Origin: Burkholderiales bacterium
GTDB lineage: Bacteria > Pseudomonadota > Gammaproteobacteria > Burkholderiales > SG8-39
Direction of reading: 5' to 3'
Length of the DNA: 15,043 bases
Assembly (NCBI GenBank): GCA_025929745.1
Contig: JAICPQ010000028.1
Coordinates: forward strand, 1 to 15,043
In this document: positions 14,557-15,043 of the stretch, piece after piece
Layout: each line of letters opens with the position of its first letter
Position numbering within the stretch: position 1 is the first letter of the stretch
Made by a program: the position numbers and the translations under genes
The notes under the pieces: model-generated
Seen by the model: the letters and a program-made list of their open reading frames with translations, nothing else
The model's database searches: none
What the model was told of the DNA's origin: nothing

Positions 14557-15043
14557 TACTCGACGCGCGGGGCGGGCGGCTTGGCGGAGGCGAGCCGGCG
14601 TAGGATCTGCTGCACCATGTCGGTCCGCATGTCGCGGAAGAGCAGCTGCTCCTCCTGCTCCTTCGCAAGGATCTCGGCATCGCTGTAGGTCATGTCCCGC
14701 GTGAGCTGAATGACGCTCGCCGGTACAAACTCGCCTCCCTTGCCGTCGTGCACGCGGAAGCCGACGCGGTAACGCAGCTGGAACTCGCGCACGCGTCCTG
14801 CGCTCGTTAGCGAAAGAATCTCCCTCGAGCGCGCCTCCTCGGTCACCTGCAGTAGCGCCTGCGCAGCTTTCGGATCGTCGACCACGCGCGCGCGCGTGCC
14901 GGCCTCGATATTGCGCTTGAGATCCAGCGCGATGCCGGCCGTCGCACCGGGCACGTGGATGGTCTCGAAAGGCACGTCCGCCGTGCCGCGCAGCCGAAAG
15001 CCGCAGCCAGCCAAAAGCAAGAGAAGGAGAAGCGCTCTTCTAG
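14556..15043 (-). CDS. lptE: LPS-assembly lipoprotein LptE (5' end outside the window)
   Basis: LptE is the outer-membrane lipoprotein that plugs LptD and helps insert lipopolysaccharide. The visible frame starts at the window edge with RRA, then seven leucines, then AGC: the end of a lipoprotein signal peptide with a lipobox Cys. CGFRLRGTADVPFETIHVPG follows, with LTRDMTYSDAEILAKEQEEQLLFRDMRTDMVQQILRRL near the end, both typical of LptE. A TTG at 15020 is open but would remove the basic residues of the signal, so the true start is a few codons beyond 15043. By the usual order, leuS probably lies further upstream. The stop TAA overlaps the holA ATG by 1 nt. Confidence 0.93.
   Translation of the reverse strand, partial: RRALLLLLLLAGCGFRLRGTADVPFETIHVPGATAGIALDLKRNIEAGTRARVVDDPKAAQALLQVTEEARSREILSLTSAGRVREFQLRYRVGFRVHDGKGGEFVPASVIQLTRDMTYSDAEILAKEQEEQLLFRDMRTDMVQQILRRLASAKPPAPRVE

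Overview
The window is a gene-dense, GC-rich chromosomal segment. It most likely comes from a betaproteobacterium (Burkholderiales-like). Two things point there: the gene order lptE-holA-...-proA-nadD-rsfS-rlmH-maf-rng, and a Bug-type (TctC) solute-binding protein, a family greatly expanded in that group. I see no rRNA, tRNA, CRISPR array, insertion sequence or phage gene.

Left part, 1-4700, mostly plus strand. A broken alpha/beta-hydrolase lipoprotein gene (1 to about 285 or 363, minus) runs off the left edge. Divergent from it is a cell-envelope set: a secreted DUF3015 protein, a strong intrinsic terminator, an Lnb-N/DUF4105 protein whose signal-peptide codons lie inside that terminator, an intact paralogue of the broken lipoprotein hydrolase joined by a 1-nt stop/start overlap, and a Bug-family periplasmic binding protein closed by a second terminator.

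Middle, 4693-7618, minus strand. Three overlapping genes read, in transcription order, as a metallo-beta-lactamase-fold lipoprotein, an amidase-signature enzyme (TTG start overlapping the previous stop) and 3-methyladenine DNA glycosylase I (tag). The tag gene has GTA where its start codon should be.

Right part, 7645-15043, minus strand, in transcription order: lptE (cut by the window edge), holA, proA, nadD, rsfS, rlmH, maf, rng. This is the familiar housekeeping block covering outer-membrane LPS assembly, replication clamp loading, proline and NAD synthesis, ribosome maturation/silencing, nucleotide-pool hygiene and RNA processing. Most junctions overlap, which implies translational coupling. 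One plus-strand gene, an HpnE/phytoene-desaturase-like FAD oxidoreductase, interrupts the block between holA and proA.

The most notable features are start-codon and signal overlaps rather than new families. They are a terminator that doubles as signal-peptide coding sequence, three genes without ATG/GTG/TTG at the expected start (DUF4105, tag, nadD), a single-base nonsense mutation in the hydrolase paralogue, and a shortened RlmH. The DUF3015-DUF4105-hydrolase set is the best candidate for an undescribed envelope system, but its function cannot be read from sequence alone.
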